From: Hyalangium versicolor
Lineage (GTDB): Bacteria; Myxococcota; Myxococcia; Myxococcales; Myxococcaceae
Direction of reading: 5' to 3'
NCBI RefSeq assembly: GCF_020103695.1
Contig: NZ_JAHXBF010000004.1
Coordinates: 496,001-560,000 of the forward strand
DNA length: 64,000 nt
Position 1 is the first letter of the stretch; every line of letters starts with the position of its first letter. The notes beneath the pieces were generated by a model. The model was not told the origin of the DNA. It saw nothing but the letters and a program-made list of their open reading frames with translations, and did not search any database. Both the position numbers and the translations under genes were made by a program. Of the stretch, positions 18,345 through 27,700 are shown in pieces.

Positions 18345-19408
18345 AGGCACTCATCGCATTGCTTCCGGGTGACGGCATCGGGCCCGAAGTCGTCAACCAG
18401 GGAGCGCGCCTCCTGCGAGCCGTGGCGGAGCGCTTCGGCCACTCCTTCGAGCTGATCGAGGCCCCCATGGGAGGAGTGGCCATCGATCTCACCGGTTCCC
18501 CGCTGCCGCCCGACACGCTGGCCCTCTGCCAGAGAGCGGACGCGGTGCTGCTGGGCGCGGTGGGAGGGCCGAAATGGGATCCGCCCGCGAAGGTACGCCC
18601 GGAGCAGGGGCTGCTCGCGCTGCGCAAGGCCATGGGCCTGTACGCCAACCTGCGGCCGGTGGCGCCCTTCCCCGCGCTCTACGACGCCTCCTCGCTCAAG
18701 CCCGAGGTGCTGCGCGGGGTGGACCTGCTGGTCGTGCGCGAACTCACCGGAGGCATCTACTTCGGAGAGAAGCGCCGGGAAGAGCATCAGGCCTTCGATG
18801 CCTGTGTGTACACGGTGGAGGAGGTGGTGCGGGTGGTCCGTGCCGCGGCCTCCCTGGCACGAGGCCGCCGCAAGCGGCTCACCTCGGTGGACAAGGCCAA
18901 CGTGCTGGAGACGTCGCGGCTCTGGCGTGAAGTCACCACGCGGGTCATCCGCGACGAGTTCCCGGACATCGAGCTGAAGCACCTGCTGGTGGACGCCTGC
19001 GCCATGCACCTCATCAAGCGCCCGGCCGACTTCGACGTCATCGTCACCGAGAACATGTTCGGCGACATCCTCACGGACGAAGCGGCCATGCTCTCGGGCT
19101 CGATTGGGATGCTGCCCTCGGCCTCACTGGGAGACAACCGGCGTGGGTTGTACGAGCCCATTCACGGCTCCGCGCCGGACATCGCCGGCAAAGGGGTGGC
19201 CAACCCCTACGGGACGCTGCTGAGTGTCGCCATGCTGCTGCGTCACTCGCTCCAGCTCGAACCGGAGGCGCGAGCCGTCGAGGCCGCGGTGGCCTCCGCG
19301 ATTGACGCGGGCGTGCTCTCCGCCGATCTCCTCCCCTCAGGTCAAAGCGCTGCTGGGACCGAGGAGATGGGCGCGGCCGTGCTGGCCCGGCTCGGCAAGC
19401 GCGCCTGA
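18341..19408 (+). CDS. leuB: 3-isopropylmalate dehydrogenase
   Basis: A 355-residue NAD-dependent beta-decarboxylating dehydrogenase that converts 3-isopropylmalate to 2-oxoisocaproate. Visible motifs are [22 protein letters not shown], the loop [15 protein letters not shown], the catalytic Lys and Asp region, [21 protein letters not shown] and [18 protein letters not shown]. It is the last gene of the operon, and no convincing terminator is seen in the 40 bp before the convergent gene at 19449. Confidence 0.97.
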   Translation: MKALIALLPGDGIGPEVVNQGARLLRAVAERFGHSFELIEAPMGGVAIDLTGSPLPPDTLALCQRADAVLLGAVGGPKWDPPAKVRPEQGLLALRKAMGLYANLRPVAPFPALYDASSLKPEVLRGVDLLVVRELTGGIYFGEKRREEHQAFDACVYTVEEVVRVVRAAASLARGRRKRLTSVDKANVLETSRLWREVTTRVIRDEFPDIELKHLLVDACAMHLIKRPADFDVIVTENMFGDILTDEAAMLSGSIGMLPSASLGDNRRGLYEPIHGSAPDIAGKGVANPYGTLLSVAMLLRHSLQLEPEARAVEAAVASAIDAGVLSADLLPSGQSAAGTEEMGAAVLARLGKRA

Positions 19409-19448
19409 GGCTGGAGCGCCCTCACGGCCACCGTCACGGATGCCACGG

Positions 19449-20243
19449 CTAGCAGGCGTCGTGGCACCCGGCGGCGTCAGCCGACAGGATGAGGAAGTCC
19501 TCGCCCCAGGTGTTGTAGTCGCAGAAGTAGGAGGTGCCCTGGTAGACAAAGTGCGTCCCGTCGAACAGGAAGCCACAGCTGTAATCGACACAGCTCGCCT
19601 TCGTGATGCCCGGCCCCAGGTCCGTGTACGGGATGCACCCGATGGGATTGTCGTAGCAGTCCCACCCTCCCGTCAGTCCGTAGGCCGGGACGCTGTAGTA
19701 GCGGGAGTTGGCACACTCGAAGTCGCGCGGCAGCGAGGTGTAGTTCGCGACTTTGTAGTTGCTGTTGCTGCTCATCTGCGGACTGTCGCCCGGGGAGCGC
19801 CCCGCGACGACCTTGAGCGCTCCGTCCTCCTGGGTCATCCGCAGCCCCTTCGTGAGGCTCCTGCCGTTCAAGCCGAGCGAGGCGGCCATGACCTGCCCGT
19901 CAGCGCTGGGCTCCACGGCACTGACCTCGAAGCCGGTGCGCAGGGACTCAGCGCCCCCGAGCGCTTCCACCAGGTTGCGCCGTTCGCGCTCGATGAAGGT
20001 GGCCAACGGATCCGGAAGGCCGCGTCGAACCCCCGCCTCGCGAATTCGCTCCAGGCTGGAGCGAGAGAGAATGCTCTCGACAGTGACTGCGTCCCGCGCG
20101 AGCAATGCAGTCGCGTAGGCATTCACGAGCGTCCCGGCATCCTGCCTGGAGACTTCCGCGGGAGGCGTCCGCCCAGCGGAGGGAGAAGAACCGTTCTGAC
20201 CCAGCGACAGTGACAGCATCCCGACAAGAACCGCGACTTTCAT
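19449..20243 (-). CDS. Secreted protein of unknown function
   Basis: A 264-residue protein starting with a signal peptide (MKVAVLVGMLSLSLG then Gln-Asn). The middle part (about 30-125) is helical and charged. The C-terminal 100 residues are rich in Tyr, Cys and Gly (CANSRYYSVPAYG, WDCYDNPIGCIPYTD, CVDYSCGFLFDG, a final HDAC) with at least seven cysteines, suggesting disulfide bonds outside the cytoplasm. I do not recognise the family. The ATG at 20243 has GAGGCG upstream and is preferred to 20279. It diverges from the phosphotransferase gene. Confidence 0.65.
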   Translation of the reverse strand: MKVAVLVGMLSLSLGQNGSSPSAGRTPPAEVSRQDAGTLVNAYATALLARDAVTVESILSRSSLERIREAGVRRGLPDPLATFIERERRNLVEALGGAESLRTGFEVSAVEPSADGQVMAASLGLNGRSLTKGLRMTQEDGALKVVAGRSPGDSPQMSSNSNYKVANYTSLPRDFECANSRYYSVPAYGLTGGWDCYDNPIGCIPYTDLGPGITKASCVDYSCGFLFDGTHFVYQGTSYFCDYNTWGEDFLILSADAAGCHDAC

Positions 20244-20351
20244 GAGCGCCTCGAGAGAGAAGGGGCAGCAGGCGAACACTCGCCGGTATCAAAAACGCAC
20301 ACGGCGCGGTTTGTTACCTGCGCCTGGGAAACGGTGATGGAAACTCGCTCC

Positions 20352-21290
20352 ATGAAACTGTCGGCTCCCACGGAAGCTCGGCTGAGCGAGCTGGGTCCGC
20401 GTGGCGAGGCATGGAAGCGCGCCCTGCCAGAGCGTCTGCGAGCACTGGAAGAGACCTTCGGCTGCGAGCTGGGTGAGCCATTGGATGGCGGGAGTGCGGC
20501 GTTCGTCGCGCGGGTCCGGAGGAGAGACGGCACGAGGGCGGTGCTCAAGGTCGCCGTCCCCCATGACGGAAGGGGGATGGATGGGTTCGAAAGAGAACTC
20601 GCCATCCTGACTTCCACGAGGGGCGGCGCCTACGTCGAGGCTCTCGCCCATGACCGGGAGCATCGGGCCATGTTGCTGGAGGAGCTTGGCCCTCCCCTGG
20701 AGCGGCGGGGACTTTCCGTGGAGCGTCAGGTCGACGTGCTCGGCACCACCCTCGCGCGTGCCTGGGGAAACGCCAGCGCGGTGCCAGGACTGCCGGACGG
20801 ACTTCATCAGGCGGACCTTCTCGAGGAGATCCTCGACGCCCCTCCGGAGACGAACGACCCCTCACCGCACGCGGAGACCCTTGAGCTGGCGCGAACCTTC
20901 CTCGACCGGCGCCGACGTGCGTTCGACCCGTCACGCGCCGTGCTGATTCACGGCGACGCGCATCCGAGCAACGTGCTGTCGAACACCGGCGAGGACTTCA
21001 AGCTGATCGATCCAGAGGGATTGCTCTCGATGCCCGAGCACGACCTGGGAATTCCCCTTCGTGGCTGGAATGACGAGCTCCTGGCGGCGAACGATCCGGG
21101 AGCCGTCGCGATGTCCTGGGTGCAGCGGATGGCGCGCGTCTCGGGACGCAGCGACGTCGCGGCAATCTGGGAGTGGTCCTTCATCGAACGAGTGACGAGT
21201 GGGCTCTTTCTGCTGCGACTCGGGCTGGTGTCCGAGGCCCACCCCTATCTTGTGGCCGCGGACCGGCTCAGGCCCCCTCGAACCTCGTGA
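20352..21290 (+). CDS. Aminoglycoside phosphotransferase-family protein (APH(6)-like)
   Basis: A 312-residue kinase-fold protein similar in layout to streptomycin 6-kinases: an N-lobe with GGSAAFVARVRRRDGTRAVL and Lys in VLKVAVP, the line MLLEELGPPL, then the catalytic loop VLIHGDAHPSNVL (Brenner motif, about 196-208) and the metal Asp in FKLIDPEG. The motifs needed for phosphotransfer are intact. Whether it acts on an antibiotic, hydroxyurea-like compound or a metabolite cannot be told. GTG at 20334 and ATG at 20337 are alternative in-frame starts. No other resistance gene is next to it. Confidence 0.78.
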   Translation: MKLSAPTEARLSELGPRGEAWKRALPERLRALEETFGCELGEPLDGGSAAFVARVRRRDGTRAVLKVAVPHDGRGMDGFERELAILTSTRGGAYVEALAHDREHRAMLLEELGPPLERRGLSVERQVDVLGTTLARAWGNASAVPGLPDGLHQADLLEEILDAPPETNDPSPHAETLELARTFLDRRRRAFDPSRAVLIHGDAHPSNVLSNTGEDFKLIDPEGLLSMPEHDLGIPLRGWNDELLAANDPGAVAMSWVQRMARVSGRSDVAAIWEWSFIERVTSGLFLLRLGLVSEAHPYLVAADRLRPPRTS

Positions 21291-21376
21291 ATGTAGCCCC
21301 CTGAGCACAGCACATGCCGGGCGGTTGCAAGGTCTGCCTCCGCAGCCGATGCTGTGCGCCAAGGAGGAGCCCCTCG

Positions 21377-22015
21377 ATGACCATCACCATTACCGCCTTT
21401 GAACGCTCACCCGATGGCGGCAAGGGACTGGCGCGGGATACGCGCGTTCGCTGGGCGCTCGAGGAAGTGGGCCAACCCTACGAGGTTCGCCTTGTTTCGT
21501 TTCGCGCGATGAAGGAACCCGCGCATCTGGCGCTTCATCCTTTCGGTCAGATTCCGACCTATGAGGAGGGCGATCTCGCGCTGTTCGAGACAGGGGCGAT
21601 CGTGTTCCACATCGCCGAGCGACATGCGGGCTTGCTGCCGGACAATGCCAATGCTCGGGCGCGAGCGATCACATGGATGTTTGCCGCGCTCAACACGGTA
21701 GAGCCACCGATTCTTGAACTCGTCACCGCCAAGATCCTGGAGGGCGACAAGCCGTGGACTGCGGAGCGCATGCCTCTGCTCAAGGATCGCGTCCGCGCTC
21801 GGCTCGGCCCACTTTCCGTTCGCCTGGGCGATGCCGAATGGCTCGAGGGTGCGTTCAGCGCTGGCGACTTGATGATGGTGTCGGTGCTGCTCAGGTTGAG
21901 AGCATCGGGCATTCTGGACGAATACCCAAACCTGGCCGCTTATGTCGCCCGCGGCGAAGCGCGGCCCGCCTACAAGCGAGCCTTCGACGCTCAATTGGCG
22001 GTGAACACCCGCTAG
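21377..22015 (+). CDS. Glutathione S-transferase family protein
   Basis: A 212-residue protein with an N-terminal thioredoxin-fold GST domain (cis-Pro region FGQIPTYEEGD, then ETGAIVFHIAERH, which corresponds to the glutathione-binding ESxAI segment) and a helical C-terminal domain (SAGDLMMVSVLLRL, about 160-175). A perfect AAGGAGGA (21361-21368) precedes the ATG at 21377 by 8 bp. The N-terminal active-site residue is not obvious (SPDGGKGLARDTRV). It stands alone between a kinase and a Ser/Thr kinase gene. Confidence 0.88.
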   Translation: MTITITAFERSPDGGKGLARDTRVRWALEEVGQPYEVRLVSFRAMKEPAHLALHPFGQIPTYEEGDLALFETGAIVFHIAERHAGLLPDNANARARAITWMFAALNTVEPPILELVTAKILEGDKPWTAERMPLLKDRVRARLGPLSVRLGDAEWLEGAFSAGDLMMVSVLLRLRASGILDEYPNLAAYVARGEARPAYKRAFDAQLAVNTR

Positions 22016-22120
22016 AGACGCCGGGATGGCTCTGGCTCTACAACCCCCGTGAGGTGGCCCGGCTTACTCGGCCCCTCCCTCCCCTTTCGTCGCCGCGAGT
22101 CGTGGGGCAGGCTGCCACGT

Positions 22121-23578
22121 ATGTCCAGTGCTCCTCCGTCTTCGCTTCACCCCGCCGCTCTGCCGGTGGGCACGCTCTTGGGCTGCTGGCGAATCGCAGG
22201 CTGGGCGGGCCGAGGCTCCCATGGCGTTGTCTACAGGGCCGTCCCCGCTGACAGGGAACATGCCGCTCCCGTGGCGCTCAAGCTGGCCCTGCTTCCTCGC
22301 AATCCCCGCTTCGCTCGCGAGGCGGAGCTGCTCTCCCGCCTGCGCAACGGCAGCATCCCCCGCTTCTGGGAGCAAGGTGAGTGGCAGTCTCCCAGCGGCG
22401 ACTTCTTCCCCTACGTCATCATGGAGTGGGTTGACGGCCTGCCCCTGTATGCCTGGGCTCGCCAGCAGCCTTTCTCCTTGTCCCAAGCCAGCCAGATGCT
22501 GGCGCACCTGGCTCGTGCCCTCCAGGGCATCCATGCGCAGGGCGCCGTGCACCGGGACGTAAAGGGCGACAACATCCTGGTTCGCCGCATGGACGGCCGC
22601 GCCATGTTGATCGATTTCGGCACCGGCCTGTACCCGGAGGCCGAGACGCTGACGCCTCCGGATGCCTTCCCGGGCACCCCCGCCTACCGCTCGCCCGAGT
22701 CCGGACTCTTCGAGCTTCAAAACCTGCGCGCTCGCTCGGCTCGCTACCGCGCGGGGCCAGCCGATGACCTATACGCGCTGGGAGTCACCGCGTGCCGCTG
22801 GCTCACCAGCGAGTACCCCCAGTTCTCCGACCCCTTCCAGGACGCGCAGGGACTCTGGCGCATGGAGTCCGTCAAGCTGCCGCAGGCTCTGGCGCAGTTG
22901 GAGCCTTCGCTGCGCGCTCCGGTCCAGCGCCTGCTCTCGGTTCGCCCGGAAGAGCGGGGCTCCGTGCAGCAGTTCGCCGAAGAGATGGAGCGGCTCGCGC
23001 GTCCCCGCCCCGTCTTGGCCGTGCCAGCCGCCGAACCGTCTCCTCCAGTGCCGAGCCCGGAGGTGAAGCCTCCCCTCTCCGAAGTCCCCGTTGGCCAGAA
23101 GCTCCCTGCGGACAGCGTCCATCCACGAAGGACAGCGCGGTGGATGTGGCCGGCTCTGGCTACAGCTGCCGCAAGTCTGGCCGTGGCCCTCTGGGCCAGT
23201 TGGGGCGTGCTCGAGCAGCTCTCCCAGCAGTTCTCCGCCCTCTCGTCCACACCAGGAGGCTCCCAGTCAGACGCAGGAACCGCAGGGCTCGGCGACACGG
23301 TATCCACTGCGGCCTCCCTGGATGCGCCCGAGCCATCACTGCCTACCGTGGCCGAAGAATCACTCCCCGAACCGATACCCGGCCAGACGCAGCCGGATTC
23401 CAAGGGGCGATGCCCTCTCAGGCGACAGGTCGCCCTCAACGGAGCGTGCTGGGTCCCGATCGAGCCAGAGGAGTGCGCGGCTGCTATCGCCAATGGTCAA
23501 CTGTTCCGCGGCAAGTGCTACGTGCCCGCCCTGCCCCGCGGCCGTCGCTCCACCTCGGAGCCCAATCCCAAGCCGTAG
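22121..23578 (+). CDS. Eukaryote-like serine/threonine protein kinase, membrane anchored
   Basis: A 485-residue kinase. The N-terminal kinase domain (about 15-290) has a GxGSHGVVYRA glycine loop, catalytic Lys in VALKLALLP, HRDVKGDNILV (catalytic loop) and DFGTG, so it should be active. A hydrophobic segment at about 350-367 (WPALATAAASLAVALWASW) splits it into a cytoplasmic kinase and an outer part. The C-terminal 50 residues carry four cysteines (CPLRRQVALNGACW, EECAAAI, GKCYVPALP), a tail I recognise from many myxobacterial kinases and which may be a sensor. The ATG at 22121 was preferred to 22049. The palindrome at 23587 lies 8 bp after the stop codon. Confidence 0.88.
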   Translation: MSSAPPSSLHPAALPVGTLLGCWRIAGWAGRGSHGVVYRAVPADREHAAPVALKLALLPRNPRFAREAELLSRLRNGSIPRFWEQGEWQSPSGDFFPYVIMEWVDGLPLYAWARQQPFSLSQASQMLAHLARALQGIHAQGAVHRDVKGDNILVRRMDGRAMLIDFGTGLYPEAETLTPPDAFPGTPAYRSPESGLFELQNLRARSARYRAGPADDLYALGVTACRWLTSEYPQFSDPFQDAQGLWRMESVKLPQALAQLEPSLRAPVQRLLSVRPEERGSVQQFAEEMERLARPRPVLAVPAAEPSPPVPSPEVKPPLSEVPVGQKLPADSVHPRRTARWMWPALATAAASLAVALWASWGVLEQLSQQFSALSSTPGGSQSDAGTAGLGDTVSTAASLDAPEPSLPTVAEESLPEPIPGQTQPDSKGRCPLRRQVALNGACWVPIEPEECAAAIANGQLFRGKCYVPALPRGRRSTSEPNPKP

Positions 23579-23585
23579 AAACAGG

Positions 23586-23614
23586 TCACTTTCGCATATG
23601 CGAAAGTGGGTCAC
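23586..23614. repeat. Palindrome repeat type B, left copy
   Basis: A 22-bp perfect palindrome (half-site CACTTTCGCAT, 23587-23608) lies inside a 29-bp stretch that is repeated without a mismatch at 33911-33939. It lies between a kinase gene and a convergent gene, both apparently intact. Confidence 0.85.
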
Positions 23615-23707
23615 CGCTGGAGCAGTGAACGGAACCACCCCGCAGGCAGGGGCCTCCAGCCCCGAGGGCCGTGCCTCTGGCTGGAGAGTCCCTGCTCGGG
23701 GGCAGCC

Positions 23708-24379
23708 CTACGCTGCGGGGCGAAGGGCGGTGACAGCCTCCATCAGCGCTTCGAGCAGCACCTGCGCGTCCTCCAGGAGCACGTCCTTGATGGTGAAGTG
23801 CGTCTGGTCATCGATGAGGCGCGAGGTGACGCGCGTGTGTGTGGAGTCCTCTGGGAAGCTGGCGAGGATGCTGTCACGCAGGCTCTGGAGACGAGCCAGG
23901 ACCTCCTCCGGCAGCGGCGGCTGGGCCTTGATTCGCAGATGCCTGGTGGCCTCCTTCAGCTCCTCCACCGTGCACTCGGAGAAGGGCTTCTTTTCGACGG
24001 TGCCATCCGCCTTCGGCACCTCGATGGGCGTGGGCCCCGGCTCCTCGTTCGAGAGCGAGAGCCCGGCGGCCTTGCCGTAGGTGATCAGGGCGTACAGGTG
24101 GTACACGCTGTGACGCGCCCCCGCCTGCGGGCTGAAGGCCTTGGCTACGGTGCCGCACGTGCTGAGCACCGTCTGGGAGATCTCCTTCACCTCCTTGCTG
24201 AAGAACTCTTGGGCGCTCTTGTACCCGCCCATCACCGCCATCTTCTTGTCGATGACGAGGTTGTAGTACTGGCCGATGCGGTAATGGTTCTTGTTCACGT
24301 CCACGCCGAGCAGGCGCAGGGCGTCGCGCACCTGGATGAGGGTCTCCTCGAGTGTGGATGAATTGTTGTCCGACTGCAT
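23708..24379 (-). CDS. Protein of unknown function next to the repeat island
   Basis: A 223-residue soluble protein. The first 35 residues are a charged helical start, then RIGQYYNLVIDKKMAVM and GYKSAQEFFSKEVKEIS look like a helical domain that faintly recalls phage-type DUF3102 proteins. A Pro-rich hinge (EEPGPTPIEVPKADG) separates it from a helical C-terminal half (VLARLQSLRDSILASFP). I cannot name the family. The ATG at 24379 with AAGG 7-8 bp upstream is preferred to 24478. Its 5' side faces the direct repeats at 24519-24650, so it may belong to the mobile segment. Confidence 0.6.
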   Translation of the reverse strand: MQSDNNSSTLEETLIQVRDALRLLGVDVNKNHYRIGQYYNLVIDKKMAVMGGYKSAQEFFSKEVKEISQTVLSTCGTVAKAFSPQAGARHSVYHLYALITYGKAAGLSLSNEEPGPTPIEVPKADGTVEKKPFSECTVEELKEATRHLRIKAQPPLPEEVLARLQSLRDSILASFPEDSTHTRVTSRLIDDQTHFTIKDVLLEDAQVLLEALMEAVTALRPAA

Positions 24380-24518
24380 AGCGCTACCTTGCCTCCATGA
24401 GAGTGTGATGCCGCAGGCCCTCAGCGGAACCTCCGCTGCAACCCACGGCGGGGGAGCGCGCTGCAGCAACCAGGCCAAGGCCTGCTCTCTCTGAGACGAA
24501 GGCTGACACCCGAGAAGA

Positions 24519-24562
24519 GAGTCTCATTCCGTGGACGGTGGAGTCTCATTCCGTGGACGGTG
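24519..24562. repeat. Tandem 22-bp repeat, two identical copies
   Basis: The unit beginning GAGTCTCATTCCGTGG occurs at 24519-24540 and again, identically, at 24541-24562. A diverged version (CATTCCGCAGACGG) is seen at 29467-29480 in the same position relative to the right direct repeat. Confidence 0.85.
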
Positions 24563-24570
24563 CCTCATCC

Positions 24571-24600
24571 TGAGGAGTTACGGATATCCGTAAGTGACCC
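24571..24600 (+). repeat. 30-bp direct repeat, left copy (palindrome type A)
   Basis: The 30 bp from TGAGGAG to GTGACCC are identical to 29491-29520. The core is the 16-bp palindrome TTACGGATATCCGTAA (24578-24593). Together the copies bracket the STAND gene. Confidence 0.9.
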
Positions 24601-24620
24601 GCTGGCGGGCCTCCGTAAAC

Positions 24621-24650
24621 GACCCTGTTACGGATATCCGTAAGTGACCT
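24621..24650 (+). repeat. Palindrome type A, extra copy
   Basis: A third TTACGGATATCCGTAA (24628-24643) followed by GTGACC, 50 bp from the left direct repeat. Its left flank (GACCCTG) differs. Confidence 0.85.
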
Positions 24651-24733
24651 CCGGAGTTTTCCTGCCTGGCTGGTGGGATTGGGCCGAGGGAGGCCCCATC
24701 GATCCTTCCCCGTCTCTACCGGCATGATTCAGA

Positions 24734-27700
24734 ATGCCGCGCATGTCCGCCGACCGCCCACCTCCTGCTCGTGAGCCCGTCGATATTGGCATCCTCACGG
24801 TGATCGCTCCGGAGTTCGACGCCGCGAAGGAGGCACTCGGGGCCTTGAAGCGGATGCCGAAGGAGCGCTTCAACGACCCCATCTACTACCGCGGCACGGT
24901 GCACTCGGAGCTGTGTGGACGCGATTACACCGTCGTGCTCGCGGCAATCGACACGGCAGGGAACTCGGATGCGGCGGCCTTCACCGCGCAGATGATCGAA
25001 CGCTGCCACCCGCGCGTGGTGTTGCTCATGGGCATCGCGGCGGGGCTCCGGGGCAAGGTGCGCATCGGCGAGGTGGTCTTCTCGGAGCACAGCCAGGATG
25101 CATTCCACTACCGCCCCTCTCCCGAGCGCCTGGCGAGGCTGTTCGCGCGCATCATGGGAACCTTTCCTCCACCGCCTGAAGGTCGGGAGAAAGAGTGGAG
25201 GAGAGACGTAGCGTCCTCGATCACCTGCAAGACCCAGGTCGCCAGAGGGAACCCACTGCTGCGAGACCCGAGCAAGCTGCTGGAGATCCGCCGCGACCCT
25301 CACCGCAAGGTTGAAGTCAGAGAGATGGAGGCCGCCGGGTTCGCCACCGCTTGCAGGAATGCGGACACGCCGTGGCTGGTCATCCGGGGCATCTCGGACT
25401 TCGGAGATGAACTGAAGGACGACGCGTTCCACGAGTTCGCCTCGCGAGCCGCTGCGACAGTCATGGCGGACTTCATCGCGCACGGGCTCGACCTTGGACA
25501 AGCGGACGCTCCTGCTCCGGGCAAACCCGAGGCCCGCGGCGCCGAGGACATCATCGATCTGATTCCGCTCCCCGAAGAGACCGCTCACTTTCAGCGAAGC
25601 CGGGGCACTGGGTTCACGCTGGGGGATCTGACAGTGCCCGACACGGACGGCCTCGAGGCGATGAACAACCGCCAAGACTGCGACGCTCTCGAAGCGCTCG
25701 AAGCCTGGGCCACCCACCCCAGAACGCCATCATTCTTCATGCTGCTGGGGGAGTATGGCATCGGCAAGACCACCACACTGAAGCAGTTCACCCGAGACCT
25801 GCGAGCAAAACGTCAGTCCCGACCCGAGTTGCCGTTTCCCATCTACGTGGATCTCCGGGACTGCGTGGGTGCGAGCCGGGACAGCGTCCCCACCATCGAG
25901 CAACTCCTCGCCGAGGTCATCCAGCGGCGCTGGAAGCCACCGCACGGCACGCTCACTCCTCGAGACATCCTGCGCCTCGTCCAAGAAGAGGGAGCGATCA
26001 TCCTCTTTGATGGCCTGGACGAGAAGACCGTCCACCTCGATCGGACTCGTGCCGTCACCTTCATCCGTACACTCTGGGATGCGCTACCCGTGGTTCCCTG
26101 GAAGGAGAGATCCCGGCCTTCTCGGAAGCGCCAGGGCAAGGTCCTCATCTCTTGCCTCTCGTATCACTTTTGGGAAGCATTCGACCCGAGAGCGCTGGTT
26201 GCTCATGAGCGCCGATCCAGCCGGCCTGGCCATGGGTTTTCCGCCCTCTGCCTCCATCCGTTCACCCAAGAGCAGATCCAAGGTTATCTGGCTTCATTCC
26301 TGGGGGATTCGAAGAGAGGGATTGAGGCATTCGACGTCATGAGCTCCATCCCTGAGCTTCAGGACCTAGCGCAGCGTCCTTACCTGCTCTTCCTCATCAG
26401 CAGTCAGCTCGGACAGTGGGAGGCGCTCCAGGCTCGAGGCGAAAAGGTGAACGCCGCGCGGCTGTATGAGCTCTTCATCCAATCCTGGCTCCGTCAGGAG
26501 ACCACGCGACACCTGCTTGACCCTGTCCACAAACGCCGCCTCATGGAAGACCTTGCCGCCGCGCTCTGGAAGGAGGGCAGCAAACAGTGGGAGCCAGAGC
26601 GGCTCGAAGTCTGGCTCGATGACTACATCGCCGCGAACCCGGCCCTCGTGTCGGCATACGCGAACATGGATCGCGCTGTGCTCGAAGAGGCTCTCCACAC
26701 CGCCAGGTCCTTGCGCTTCACCCATACTCCTCTGCAGGAGTACTTCCTCGCCGCCTATCTGGAGCGCGCGCTCCGTGAGGGCAGGCTGGATCGATGGGAC
26801 CTGCCGAGGGTCTCCCAGGAGACGCTGGACTTCCTCGGCCAGCTCCTGGCCCTTCAGGCGCCATCCACGGTGGCCCTGCGCTCCATGGAGACCCTTCTCG
26901 GCGGCGAGAACCTCCAGGCCACACTGCTCGCGTTCGAATACTGGCTGCTCGCGCTTGAACGGGAGTACCCGGTGCCGACGCCCGCTCGGGCGAAGCTCGC
27001 CGGAGCCAACCTGGAGGAACGGACCCTCCGAGGCCAGAGCCCCACCCAACCGCTGGACCTGCGCGGGGCTGATCTCTCCCACGTGCGGCTCAACCGTGCG
27101 CGGCTCGAGCACGTGGAGCTCGCGGACGCGGACCTCACGGCCATGCAGGCGCGGCAGGCGCTGTTCTTGAACGTAAGCGCTCCCCGTGCGCGTGCTCCGG
27201 GGGTTGATTTCCGTGGACTCCGGTGGCGGAGAGGCTCGCTGGAAGGCACTCAGCTCCAGGGAGCGCAGCTCGACGACTGCCAGTGGATCCAGGTGGGGCT
27301 GACGGCAACCTCCCTGCCAGAAGACTGGGAGCGCCACGCCAGCACCGTCAATAACCGGCAGAGCCGTCCCCTTCTCGAAACAGCCACTGCAGTCCTGACG
27401 ACCCTCTCAGGACATTCCTCCGGCGTGACCGCGTGCGCGTGGAGTCCCGACGGACGGCGCCTGCTTTCGGCCTCTGATGACCAGTCGCTCAAGGCCTGGG
27501 ACGCAGACAGCGGGCAGTGCCTCCTCACCCTCTCAGGACATTCCTCCGAAGTGACCGCGTGCGCATGGAGTCCCCACGGACGGCGCCTGCTGTCGGCCTC
27601 CGTGGACGCTTCGCTCAAGGTGTGGGACGCAGCCAACGGGGAGTGCCTGCTCACCCTCTCGGGACATTGCTCCGTCGTGTACGCGTGCGCGTGGAGTCCG

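Larger units (their letters stand above)
24380..24733. other. Gene-free stretch with repeats
   Basis: These 354 bp between divergent genes hold a 22-bp tandem duplication, two copies of the TTACGGATATCCGTAA palindrome and the left 30-bp direct repeat. They contain no credible gene. Confidence 0.7.
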
